A stretch of DNA of 47,261 nt from Oscillospiraceae bacterium (GTDB lineage: Bacteria > Bacillota > Clostridia > Oscillospirales > Oscillospiraceae), in the NCBI GenBank assembly GCA_017622295.1, contig JAGARK010000022.1:1-47261 (forward strand). Reading direction: 5' to 3'. The position numbers and the translations under genes were made by a program. The notes beneath the pieces are model-generated. The model had not been told where the DNA came from, searched no databases, and saw only the letters and a program-made list of their open reading frames with translations. Within the stretch, counting starts at the first letter, position 1; each line of letters opens with the position of its first letter. Of this stretch, positions 24,993-32,692 are shown piece by piece.

Positions 24993-25895
24993 ATGGATTG
25001 GAAAAAGTTGGCCAAAATGATCCTGTTTCCCCCGGTTTGGCTGCAGCTGATTTTGGTTATCACCAGCGCGGCTGGACTGATATGGGTGTTTATGAATGGG
25101 CTGGATACCGCCCCCGTGGCCTATGGGATTTACGTGCTGGCTTTTTACACGCTGACGGTAGTATGCCTGTTCTGTATCCTGGTGCTTCCGCAAAGGTTCA
25201 AACGGATGAAGCAGCGGGTTTTGTCCATTCCGGCAGCAAACCGTTTGGTGACGGACAGAGTATTCCGCACGGAGGTCTTGCTGCTGCTATCCCTGGCGGC
25301 CAATCTTTTGTATGCAGGGGTCAATGTGGTTTCCTGGTTTTTGCTGCGCAGCTGGTGGTTTGTGTGCCTGGCTGTTTATTATGTGATCCTCTCGGTGATG
25401 CGCTATCTGCTGGCGCGCTATGTCCGGCGTCATGATATCGGAACAGACCGTTACGCGGAGCTGAAAAGGGCTGTAGTCTGTTCGTACATTCTTCTGCTGG
25501 TGAATGTATTCCTGTCCGGTGCAGTGCTGATGATCCTGTATCAGGACAAGGGATACGAGTATCCCGGTATGCTGATCTATGTCATGGCCCTGTATACCTT
25601 CTATATCACGGTGAACGCCATCATCAATCTGTTCAGATACAGAAGATTTGGCAGCCCCGTCATGTCCACAGCCAAGATCATCTCCATGGCTGCGGCGCTG
25701 GTATCCATACTGAACCTGGAGACGGCCATGTTCGCTTCCTTCGGTGGGGAGATGTCCCGGGATAATCAGCGGCTGATGATCATCTTCACCGGCGCGGGAG
25801 TGGCAATTGCGGTGATCTGGATGTCGCTGTATATGATCATACGCTGTACAAGAGAAATGAAACGATCAAAGGAGCAATCATATGGATCAAAATGA
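24993..25895 (+). CDS. Multi-helix membrane protein of unknown function
   Basis: A 300-residue protein with about eight hydrophobic segments and basic connecting loops (QRFKRMKQR, RYVRRHDIG, RYRRFG). I do not recognise a named family. It begins 2 nt after the kinase stop, with GGAGGAA inside the kinase gene end, and its own end overlaps the next gene by 14 nt, so the four genes 23268-26268 form one operon. It could be part of the sensor complex or the response output. Confidence 0.65.
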   Translation: MDWKKLAKMILFPPVWLQLILVITSAAGLIWVFMNGLDTAPVAYGIYVLAFYTLTVVCLFCILVLPQRFKRMKQRVLSIPAANRLVTDRVFRTEVLLLLSLAANLLYAGVNVVSWFLLRSWWFVCLAVYYVILSVMRYLLARYVRRHDIGTDRYAELKRAVVCSYILLLVNVFLSGAVLMILYQDKGYEYPGMLIYVMALYTFYITVNAIINLFRYRRFGSPVMSTAKIISMAAALVSILNLETAMFASFGGEMSRDNQRLMIIFTGAGVAIAVIWMSLYMIIRCTREMKRSKEQSYGSK

Positions 25896-26268
25896 ATCCT
25901 TTTCCTATACCTATTCCGCCAGAGAGCAGAAGGAAGTGGAAGATATCCGCAAAAAGTATCTTCCCAAAGAGGAAGATAAAATGGAGCAGCTTCGCAGGCT
26001 GGATGCCATCCCCCAGCAAAAGGCCCAGACAAAGAGCCTGTGCGTGGGCATTCTGGGCGCGCTGATCATGGGTACCGGTATGAGCCTTGCCATGACGGAT
26101 ATTGGAGCGGCGCTGGGGAGCCTAGCCATGATTCTTGGCGTTGTCATTGGTCTTATGGGCATGGTGCTGGCGGCACTGGCATACCCGGTCTATAACAGGA
26201 CACTGACGAAAGAGCAGCAAAAAATCGCTCCGGAGGTCCTGCGGCTGACGGAGGAACTGATGAAATAA
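25882..26268 (+). CDS. Small two-helix membrane protein, paralogue B
   Basis: A 128-residue relative of the gene at 22799-23164. A charged N-terminus (FSYTYSAREQKEVEDIRKKYLPKEEDKMEQLRRLD, about residues 7-41) is followed by two hydrophobic helices with LIMGTGMSLAMTDIG, LGVVIGLMGMVLAALAYPVY and a terminal LRLTEELMK. It ends the two-component operon. AAAGGAGCAATCAT precedes the ATG. The family is common in gut Firmicutes as uncharacterised proteins (from memory, not checked). Confidence 0.75.
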   Translation: MDQNESFSYTYSAREQKEVEDIRKKYLPKEEDKMEQLRRLDAIPQQKAQTKSLCVGILGALIMGTGMSLAMTDIGAALGSLAMILGVVIGLMGMVLAALAYPVYNRTLTKEQQKIAPEVLRLTEELMK

Positions 26269-26275
26269 CATGATA

Positions 26276-26302
26276 AGCGCCGGAGCAGTCCGGCGCTTTT
26301 TT
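26276..26302 (+). terminator. Terminator of two-component operon
   Basis: A 9-bp stem, agcgccgga/tccggcgct, with loop gcag and six Ts. Confidence 0.9.
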
Positions 26303-26306
26303 GCGT

Positions 26307-26335
26307 TTGTAAATACAGCTGCACTGTGATAGAAT
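26307..26335 (+). promoter_or_regulatory. Promoter of ABC-F operon
   Basis: TTGTAA (26307-26312), 17 nt, TAGAAT (26330-26335). Confidence 0.6.
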
Positions 26336-26363
26336 AGTAAAAAACAAACTCACGGAGGCAGTT

Positions 26364-28142
26364 ATGTTATTATCCGCAGAGCATCTTTCCATCAATTTCG
26401 GCATGAAGCAGCTGTTAACGGATGTGAATTTCTATTTGAATGAAGGGGACAAGGTGGGCATCATCGGCATCAATGGCACCGGAAAGTCCACCTTCCTGAA
26501 GGTTCTGGCGGGGGTCATCGAGGCTGACGAGGGCCGCATCTCCCGCAACCCCAATGTGCAGGTAAGTTATTTATCCCAGAATCCCGCCATGGATGATGAG
26601 GCAACCGTTCTGGAGCAGGTATTTCTCCATTTCCCGGCGGAGTTCCGGGAGCTGAATGAGTATGAGGCCCGGTCCATGCTGACAAAGCTGGGCTTCACGG
26701 ACTTTTCCCAGAAAGTTGGAACTCTCTCCGGCGGTCAGCGCAAGCGTGTGGCCCTGGTGGCGGCGCTGGTGCATCCGGCGGATATCCTGGTGCTGGACGA
26801 GCCGACGAACCATCTGGACAGCCAGATGGTGGCCTGGCTGGAGGATTGGCTCCGCTCCTTCCGGGGAGGTCTTGTGATGGTGACCCATGACCGTTATTTT
26901 CTGGAGCGGGTGGTCAATCACATCACGGAGCTGTCCCGGGGGAAGCTGTACCATTATGAAGCCAACTATTCCAAATATCTGGAGCTGAAAACCCTCCGGG
27001 AGGAGATGGCGGAGGCCAGCGAGCGCAAGCGCCAGGCCATCCTGCGCACCGAGCGGGAATGGATCATGCGGGGCTGCAAGGCCCGAACCACGAAATCCAA
27101 AGAGCGGATCCAGCGCTATGAAAATCTGCTGAATCAGGATGCACCGGAATACGACGATACCATCCAGCTGGCGGCGGCATCCAGCCGTCTGGGCCGGAAG
27201 ATTATTGAGTTGCACGGCGTTACCAAGGCCTTTGACGATCATACCGTCATTGACAATTTCTCCTATAATCTGCTCCGCGGCGATCGGATCGGCATCGTGG
27301 GCCCCAACGGCGCGGGAAAGTCTACACTGATGCATATGGTGGCGGGAGAACTGACGCCGGACAGCGGCCGTGTGGAGATCGGCACCACCGTCAAGATCGG
27401 CCACTTCTCCCAGGAGGGCCGGGAACTGGATCTTTCCATGCGGGTCTATGATTTCATCCACGACATCGCCAGGGAAGTCCGCACCGAGGAGGGCACCTTC
27501 ACTGCCAAGCAAATGATGGAGCGGTTCCTCTTCCCCAGCGATTTGCAGAGCGTTTCCATCGGCAAGCTCTCCGGCGGTGAGCGGCGCCGACTCTATCTTC
27601 TGTCCGTTCTGATGGAGGCGCCCAATGTGCTGCTGCTGGACGAGCCTACCAATGACCTGGACGTGATGACGCTGTCCATTTTGGAAGATTATCTTCAGAG
27701 CTTCTCCGGCCCCATTGTGACGGTGTCCCATGACCGGTTTTTCCTGGACAAGATGGCGGACTTCATTTTCGAGGTTCGGGGTGACGGACAGGTCCTGCGC
27801 TATCCCGGCAACTGGAGCGACTGGGCAGCAAAGCGAAAGGAAGAGGAAACCCCGGTCCGGGAGGAGAAGCCCAAGGCCCTTCAGGAGCGGCCCCGGGAGA
27901 AGAAGCTGAAATTCTCCTTTAAGGAGGAGCGGGAATTCTCCACCATTGATCAGGATATTGCCGATCTGGAGGAACAGATCGAGGAAAATCAAAGGGCCCA
28001 GGCCGAGGCAGGCGCCGACTATGTGAAGCTGCAGCAATTGCAGGAGGAGCTTTCGGAGCTGGAGGCGCAGCTGGAATATAAAACCGAGCGCTGGATGTAC
28101 CTGACGGAGCTGAAGGAAAAAATCGATGCCCAACGGCAATGA
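26364..28142 (+). CDS. ABC-F ATPase, Uup type
   Basis: A 592-residue soluble tandem ABC protein that acts on ribosomes rather than in transport. Domain 1 has Walker A GINGTGKST (K41), LSGGQ (121-125) and Walker B LVLDEPTNHLD (E146). A linker rich in Arg/Lys/Glu (about 215-270) includes the RGCKARTTKSKERIQRYE stretch. Domain 2 has GPNGAGKST, LSGGERRR and LLLDEPTNDLD. A charged C-terminal coiled coil (about 485-592) is the Uup-type DNA- or ribosome-binding tail. First gene of a three-gene operon. Confidence 0.9.
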   Translation: MLLSAEHLSINFGMKQLLTDVNFYLNEGDKVGIIGINGTGKSTFLKVLAGVIEADEGRISRNPNVQVSYLSQNPAMDDEATVLEQVFLHFPAEFRELNEYEARSMLTKLGFTDFSQKVGTLSGGQRKRVALVAALVHPADILVLDEPTNHLDSQMVAWLEDWLRSFRGGLVMVTHDRYFLERVVNHITELSRGKLYHYEANYSKYLELKTLREEMAEASERKRQAILRTEREWIMRGCKARTTKSKERIQRYENLLNQDAPEYDDTIQLAAASSRLGRKIIELHGVTKAFDDHTVIDNFSYNLLRGDRIGIVGPNGAGKSTLMHMVAGELTPDSGRVEIGTTVKIGHFSQEGRELDLSMRVYDFIHDIAREVRTEEGTFTAKQMMERFLFPSDLQSVSIGKLSGGERRRLYLLSVLMEAPNVLLLDEPTNDLDVMTLSILEDYLQSFSGPIVTVSHDRFFLDKMADFIFEVRGDGQVLRYPGNWSDWAAKRKEEETPVREEKPKALQERPREKKLKFSFKEEREFSTIDQDIADLEEQIEENQRAQAEAGADYVKLQQLQEELSELEAQLEYKTERWMYLTELKEKIDAQRQ

Positions 28143-28157
28143 AAGGAAGAACTGACA

Positions 28158-28562
28158 ATGGAAGAAAATAGAGAAATGCTGGAACTGCTTACAAAGATTC
28201 ACAAAACCAACCGCCTGCAGGCGATTATCAGCAGCATTCTGTGCGTCTTTGCGCTGGCTGCGGCTGTTTGCTGCATCGTGATCTTTGCTTCGGTCTATGA
28301 GATGCTGCCTCAGCTGAACGAGATCATTGGCCAGATGGAGGTGGTCCTCGGCAATCTGGAACAGACCACCCAGCAACTGGCAGCTCTGGACCTTCAGTCC
28401 ATGGTTCAGGATGTGGACGCGCTGGTGGCCACGGGACAGCAGAGCCTGGAGCAGACCATGGCCAAGCTCGACACCATCGACCTGGAAACCCTCAACCGGG
28501 CTATCAAGGATCTGGCGGCTGTCATTGAGCCTCTGGCAAGATTCTTTAATGCCTTCAGCTGA
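28158..28562 (+). CDS. Single-pass membrane protein with coiled coil
   Basis: A 134-residue protein: a short cytoplasmic head, one transmembrane helix (about residues 22-46), then a long heptad-like extracytoplasmic region rich in Leu, Gln and Glu (EMLPQLNEIIGQMEVVLGN and onwards) with repeated VDALVATGQQ / LDTIDLETLN segments. No named family recognised. Good site AAAGGAAGAACTGACA, 15 nt after the ABC-F gene, so co-transcribed with it. Confidence 0.65.
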   Translation: MEENREMLELLTKIHKTNRLQAIISSILCVFALAAAVCCIVIFASVYEMLPQLNEIIGQMEVVLGNLEQTTQQLAALDLQSMVQDVDALVATGQQSLEQTMAKLDTIDLETLNRAIKDLAAVIEPLARFFNAFS

Positions 28563-28577
28563 CCGGGAGATACACAG

Positions 28578-29282
28578 ATGTACAGTGATGTATTTTGCAA
28601 GGTATACAATGAATTCGGATGGAATTACTACCCCGAAGCCTTTGGTGAGCAGCTGCTGCGCTTTCTGAACCGGGAGAAGATCGAGGTCGCGACTGCCATG
28701 GATCTGGCCTGTGGAACGGGGATTCTGTGTCAGATTCTGCATCAGAACGGCATCGAAGCCTCGGGTATGGATTTTTCTGCCGGCATGATCGACATCGCCC
28801 GGCAGGCAAGCCCCGGGATTTCCTATGATGTGGCGGATATGATCACCTACCGCCCCGAAAAGCGGTTTGACCTTGTGACCTGCACCGGCGATGCGCTGAA
28901 CCACATTTCAGACTTGCATGATGTGGAGCAGATCTTCCGGAACGTCTGCGGTTATTTGAATGAAGGTGGCTATTTCATTTTCGATATTCTCAATGAAAAT
29001 GAAGTATCCACCAGCGAGCCCTTTGAGATGGATTTCACCGAAAGAGTGAAGGTATGGTTCCAGATGACCCAGCCGGAGCCCTGGTCGGTGAATCTGAAGA
29101 TCCGGATCTATGAAGACGGGGAGCTGAGCTTCGAGGAAAACATCCGGGAGACGATCCATGACCCGGTGGTGATCTGCGACATGCTGCGCAGAAGTGGATT
29201 CCGGGTCCTTAGATGTGCGGACACCCTTCTGGATGAGGGAGACTGTCACGGAACCACATGGTTTGTCATTGCGGAAAAATGA
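28578..29282 (+). CDS. Class I SAM-dependent methyltransferase
   Basis: A 234-residue Rossmann methyltransferase. Motif I is MDLACGTGILCQIL, motif II GMDFSAGMIDIAR, post-motif VADMITY, and motif IV FDLVTCTGDALNHISD. A C-terminal beta-rich half (residues about 140-230) covers the acceptor site. The acceptor is unknown. GGGAGATACACAG precedes the ATG; third gene of the ABC-F operon. The end is convergent with the LysM-CAP gene, with no clear terminator in the 20-nt gap. Confidence 0.85.
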   Translation: MYSDVFCKVYNEFGWNYYPEAFGEQLLRFLNREKIEVATAMDLACGTGILCQILHQNGIEASGMDFSAGMIDIARQASPGISYDVADMITYRPEKRFDLVTCTGDALNHISDLHDVEQIFRNVCGYLNEGGYFIFDILNENEVSTSEPFEMDFTERVKVWFQMTQPEPWSVNLKIRIYEDGELSFEENIRETIHDPVVICDMLRRSGFRVLRCADTLLDEGDCHGTTWFVIAEK

Positions 29283-29302
29283 ACGGGCACAGTCTGGAAT
29301 GA

Positions 29303-29902
29303 TCAGGAAATGAACATCTGGGTCCAGTAATTCCCGCCGGAGACATAGCCGACGCCGATTTGTGTATAGTTTGCGTTGAGAATATTGGCCCGGTGGCCGG
29401 AGGAGTTCATCCAGCCGTTGACAACTGCCTGGGGTGTGGAGTAGCCCTTGGCAATGTTCTCACCGGCGCTGCGGAAGGAGATGCCGAAATTCCGGATCAT
29501 CTGGAAGGGCGTTCCGTAGACCGGGCTGGTGTGGGAGAAGTAATTGTTGTCCTTCATGTCCTGGGACTTGTACCGGGCCACCCGGCTCAGTTCCCAATTG
29601 TGGGTCAAGGCCTTCAGGCCGTTTTCTGCCCGGATGTCATTGACCAGGCGGATGACCTCCTGTTCAAATTCGGTGACTTTGGAATCCAGAGTGGGGATGT
29701 TTATGATCTGTCCCGGATAGATCAGATTGAAATTTGCGATCTGGGGATTGGCGCGCTTGATCTCACTGAGACCGACTTCGTATTTGACAGCCAGCTTCCA
29801 CAGGGTGTCGCCGGAGACCACCGTATGGGTCGCGGCGGAAACGCTGACCATCAGCATTGGGATGATGAGAAATGCAGGTAATATGGATAACAGTCTTTTC
29901 AT
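29303..29902 (-). CDS. Secreted LysM and CAP-domain protein
   Basis: A 199-residue exported protein. The signal peptide MKRLLSILPAFLIIPMLMVS...SA covers about residues 1-23. A LysM domain (about 25-70: HTVVSGDTLWKLAVKYEVG to NLIYPGQIINIP) binds peptidoglycan. A CAP/SCP domain (about 78-199) has VNDIRAENGLKALTHNWELSRVA, HTSP, AGENIAKGY, WMNSSGHRANIL and GVGY. This is the YkwD/SafA-like layout often found in spore or cell-wall proteins. AAGGAGG sets the start at 29902. No promoter space exists between this gene and the upstream terminator, so it probably depends on readthrough from the small peptide gene. Confidence 0.88.
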   Translation of the reverse strand: MKRLLSILPAFLIIPMLMVSVSAATHTVVSGDTLWKLAVKYEVGLSEIKRANPQIANFNLIYPGQIINIPTLDSKVTEFEQEVIRLVNDIRAENGLKALTHNWELSRVARYKSQDMKDNNYFSHTSPVYGTPFQMIRNFGISFRSAGENIAKGYSTPQAVVNGWMNSSGHRANILNANYTQIGVGYVSGGNYWTQMFIS

Positions 29903-29916
29903 TGGAAACCTCCTTG

Positions 29917-29950
29917 ATAAAAAAAGCGATCCCGTGTTACACGGGATCGC
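29917..29950 (-). terminator. Terminator between Cys-rich peptide and LysM-CAP gene
   Basis: An 11-bp perfect stem, gcgatcccgtg / cacgggatcgc, loop of three, then TTTTTTTAT on the minus strand, ending only 15 nt before the LysM-CAP start. Confidence 0.9.
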
Positions 29951-29962
29951 AAAAAAGCACAA

Positions 29963-30052
29963 TTAGCAGCCGAAACCGCACATCTGGCTGAGAATCTGCC
30001 AGATAGAGCCGCAATCGCCGCAGCAGTTGTTGCCGCAGGTGAAGAAGAACAT
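29963..30052 (-). CDS. 29-residue cysteine-rich peptide
   Basis: A 29-codon frame starting MFFFTCGNNCCGDCG and ending MCGFGC. It has six cysteines (positions 6, 10, 11, 14, 25, 29) and five glycines. The evidence that it is real: AAAGGAGGTC lies 7 nt before the ATG, a near-consensus promoter is upstream (30126-30098), and an intrinsic terminator lies 13 nt after the stop. A metal-binding or disulfide-bonded peptide is likely. It has no leader peptide of bacteriocin type, and no processing or export gene is adjacent. No family recognised. Confidence 0.65.
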   Translation of the reverse strand: MFFFTCGNNCCGDCGSIWQILSQMCGFGC

Positions 30053-30097
30053 CTTGCCGACCTCCTTTTCAGAATTTGTCTCGCGAGGACGGTTATG

Positions 30098-30126
30098 ATT
30101 GTAACCGCTTTGTTACTATTTTTCAA
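30098..30126 (-). promoter_or_regulatory. Promoter of Cys-rich peptide gene
   Basis: Minus strand TTGAAA (30126-30121), 17 nt, TACAAT (30103-30098). The -10 lies within a GTTACAATCATAAC imperfect dyad (30106-30093). Confidence 0.65.
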
Positions 30127-30161
30127 GCTGTAAATAATGGATAGAAAGCAGGATATTGGAT

Positions 30162-30575
30162 ATGGTTAAAGAACTGATGCACGATCCCCTTTTCCTGGGG
30201 CGGAAATCCGCACCTGCCACGGGCGACGATCTGCAGACGGCCCGGGATCTTCTGGACACGCTGGCAGCCCATCGGGAGACCTGTGTAGGCATGGCGGCCA
30301 ATATGATCGGGCAGCTGAAACGGATCATTGCCTTTGACAATGAGGGGACCTATATGCTCATGCTGAATCCGGAAATCGTCAAGCAGTCCGGCCGGTACGA
30401 AACGGAGGAAAGCTGTCTGAGTCTGCTGGGCGGGCCCCGGAAAACAACCCGCTACCAGAAGATCAAGGTACGCTATCAGACCACGGAGCTTCAGACGAGG
30501 CTCAAGACCTTTGAGGGCTGGACGGCACAGATCATCCAGCATGAGATCGACCACTGCAACGGTATTTTGATATGA
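30162..30575 (+). CDS. Peptide deformylase-like protein with altered motifs
   Basis: A 137-residue polypeptide-deformylase-family protein. Motif 3 is intact (QHEIDH, H127-E128-H131), giving the metal ligands. Motif 2 reads E-S-C-L-S (83-87) instead of E-G-C-L-S but keeps the metal ligand C85. Motif 1 reads GMAANMIG (43-50) in place of the usual GLAAPQVG, so the conserved active-site glutamine is a methionine (M48). The protein is shorter than the normal 150-190 residues. It may be a secondary deformylase or have another amidase role. ATG 30162 preferred over TTG 30156; the ribosome site is modest. Confidence 0.75.
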   Translation: MVKELMHDPLFLGRKSAPATGDDLQTARDLLDTLAAHRETCVGMAANMIGQLKRIIAFDNEGTYMLMLNPEIVKQSGRYETEESCLSLLGGPRKTTRYQKIKVRYQTTELQTRLKTFEGWTAQIIQHEIDHCNGILI

Positions 30576-30580
30576 AAAGA

Positions 30581-30606
30581 AAAGGAGGCCGAAAGGCCTC
30601 CTTTTT
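30581..30606. terminator. Bidirectional terminator
   Basis: A 10-bp stem, aaaggaggcc/ggcctccttt, with loop gaaa and T-run, between convergent genes. Confidence 0.88.
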
Positions 30607-30610
30607 ACAA

Positions 30611-31171
30611 TTATTTCAGGGTCAGGCCGTCCTTGAAGGCGTTGCCCACCTTTTCACCCAGAACCAGATATTCGTGGTTCATGGGGTCGTAAGTGATGGG
30701 GCGCAGCTTCTTGGGATCGACCTTGCCGTTTTCACCCAGAATGGATTCGTCGGCGCAGACATTGACGATTTCGCCCACCAGACGGCAGCTTTCGGGATCA
30801 TAGGAAATGAGCCGGCATTCGATGGCCATGGGCAGCTCATTGATCAGAGGTGCGTCCACAAATGCAGAGGCCGTGGCGTGGAAACCGGCCTTGGCAAATT
30901 TACCGGGTTCCTTGCTGCCGGAGACGATGCCCACATAGTCACAGGCGGCCATATGCTCGGCGGTGGCCATGGAAATGGTGAATGCCTTCCGGGCCAGGAT
31001 ATTCTCCGTGGTTTTGTGGTCGGCGCTGACGCAGATAGAGATTTCCGTATCTTCGCTGATGCCGCCCCAGGCTGCATTCATGGCATTGGGGGTGCCGTCT
31101 GCGCCATAGGTTGCGATGATGTAGACGGGCATGGGATAGCACACGGGCTTTGCTCCGAAATTCTTTCGCAT
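30611..31171 (-). CDS. Flavin reductase-like FMN-binding protein
   Basis: A 186-residue flavin-reductase-family (split-barrel) protein. VYIIATYGADGTPNAMNAAWGG and the ISICVSADHKTTENILARKAFTISMAT block are the typical FMN-binding region, and YDPMNHEYLVLGEKVG the usual end. In anaerobes these act as NAD(P)H-flavin reductases or electron carriers. CAGGAGGATTACCAT is a strong ribosome binding site. Single gene. Confidence 0.85.
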   Translation of the reverse strand: MRKNFGAKPVCYPMPVYIIATYGADGTPNAMNAAWGGISEDTEISICVSADHKTTENILARKAFTISMATAEHMAACDYVGIVSGSKEPGKFAKAGFHATASAFVDAPLINELPMAIECRLISYDPESCRLVGEIVNVCADESILGENGKVDPKKLRPITYDPMNHEYLVLGEKVGNAFKDGLTLK

Positions 31172-31279
31172 ATGGTAATCCTCCTGTTGGTTGTTTTATG
31201 CTTTTATTTTATCATACGGATATCCGGATTTCAATGCCGTTATGGTTCACTGAACTGAACCGGTAAACCTGGACAATAG

Positions 31280-31322
31280 AAAAAATCCCCCTTCATGCAG
31301 GATAGTAACTGCATGGAGGGGG
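31280..31322 (-). terminator. Terminator of cellobiose operon
   Basis: The stem ccccttcatgcag / ctgcatggagggg (13 bp with one G-U) with a U-run on the minus strand, just after the GH1 stop. Confidence 0.85.
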
Positions 31323-31330
31323 TGTATGTG

Positions 31331-32692
31331 TTAAGTTGAGAAATTCACGATTCCAGTGCGGATCACATCGGTGTACCAGTGGAAGGAATCCTTCGGAATG
31401 CGCTGTCCGGTGGGATAGTCGATGTAGATCAGCCCAAACCGCTCACCGTAGCCATTGCTCCATTCGAAATTGTCCGTCAGGGACCACTGGAAATAGCCCC
31501 GGATGTCGGCCCCATGCTCCATGGCCCGGCGCAGGGAGGCCAGATAGCGGGCGAGAAAATCGATGCGTTCCAGATCGTGGACCTTGCCGTCCAAATAGAT
31601 CCGGTCGTTGCAGCTCAGGCCGTTCTCCGTAATATAGCCGGGGAGGCCGTAGCGCTCCTGCAGGAAGCGAACGCCCCAGTCCAGAACTTCCGGGGTCACG
31701 GGCCATTTCATGGCTGTCCGGGGGAAGCCGGGGTGGCGGGAGACATACTCGAAGCCGTCAGCAGCGGCCCGGACGGAATGGCCATTGTAGATGTTGTAAC
31801 CCAGCATATCCGGGACGGTGTGGATGATCTGCATATCCTCAGGCGCAACACGGCTTGCCAGTGTTTCCAGCGTGGTTCCGGGACCCTTCGGGAAACGGCC
31901 CAGACAGATGGGGTCCAGAAGCCAGTGGTGCGTAAAAGTCCAGTCGTCATCGGAGACGGCGAAGCAGGCATTCCGGGCGGCATCGATATCCGCTGGGGTT
32001 TCGGTTTCGGGATAGCACAGCCGTCCGGTGGAGGCGATACCGACCATGGCTGTGGGATCTGCTTCCTTAATGGCCCGTTGGGCAAGACCGTGGGCAAGAA
32101 GCTGATTGACAAGCACATTGAATTGCCCCGCCTGATCCAGACGCAGACCCGGAGCATGGATGCCGGTCTCATGACTCAGGGAAACGGTGCACTGAGGCTC
32201 ATTCAAAGTGAAGTAATGCTGTACCCGGCCCCGGAAATGGGCAGCCATCATACCGGCGAAGCGGGCGAAAGCATGGGATGTCTCCCGGACCCGCCAACCG
32301 CCCTTGTCCTCGTAGGACTGGGGCAGCTCCCAATGGTAGAGGGTCATGTAAGGGGTGATGCCGTTTTCCAGACACAGGTCCACGATCTTGTCGTAGTATG
32401 CCAGACCGGCTGCATTCCAGCAGCCGTCGGCATTGGGCTCGATCCGGGCCCAGCTGGTGGAGAAACGGTAGGCCTTTGCGCCCATTTCCTTGAGTAGGGC
32501 GATGTCCTCAGCGTAGCGGTGGTATGCATCACAGGCGATGTCTCCGTGGTCGTCATAGGCGATCTTGCCGGGGGTGTGGCAGAAGACGTCCCATACGGAT
32601 TTTCCGCCGCCGTCGGCTGTGGCGTAGCCTTCGATCTGATAGGCGCTGGAAGCAGCGCCCCAGAGGAATTCTTTCGGAAATACTGCGCTCAT
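31331..32692 (-). CDS. GH1 beta-glucosidase
   Basis: A 453-residue cytoplasmic glycosidase of GH1, of normal length. Acid/base E165 lies in TLNEPQ and the nucleophile E356 in YITENG. The N-terminal FPKEFLWGAASSAYQIEG is the family signature, and EWSNGYGERFGLIYIDY lies in the aglycone region. It would hydrolyse cellobiose, cello-oligosaccharides or other beta-glucosides. No PTS partner or 6-phospho-binding hint is seen nearby, so unphosphorylated substrates are likelier. Its ATG overlaps the stop of the GH94 gene (ATGA type), so translation is coupled. Confidence 0.93.
   Translation of the reverse strand: MSAVFPKEFLWGAASSAYQIEGYATADGGGKSVWDVFCHTPGKIAYDDHGDIACDAYHRYAEDIALLKEMGAKAYRFSTSWARIEPNADGCWNAAGLAYYDKIVDLCLENGITPYMTLYHWELPQSYEDKGGWRVRETSHAFARFAGMMAAHFRGRVQHYFTLNEPQCTVSLSHETGIHAPGLRLDQAGQFNVLVNQLLAHGLAQRAIKEADPTAMVGIASTGRLCYPETETPADIDAARNACFAVSDDDWTFTHHWLLDPICLGRFPKGPGTTLETLASRVAPEDMQIIHTVPDMLGYNIYNGHSVRAAADGFEYVSRHPGFPRTAMKWPVTPEVLDWGVRFLQERYGLPGYITENGLSCNDRIYLDGKVHDLERIDFLARYLASLRRAMEHGADIRGYFQWSLTDNFEWSNGYGERFGLIYIDYPTGQRIPKDSFHWYTDVIRTGIVNFST

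Noticed and set aside
26571-28904. 777-codon open frame on the minus strand
   Set aside because: It runs antisense across three well-supported genes and its Leu/His/Gln-rich product has no family features.
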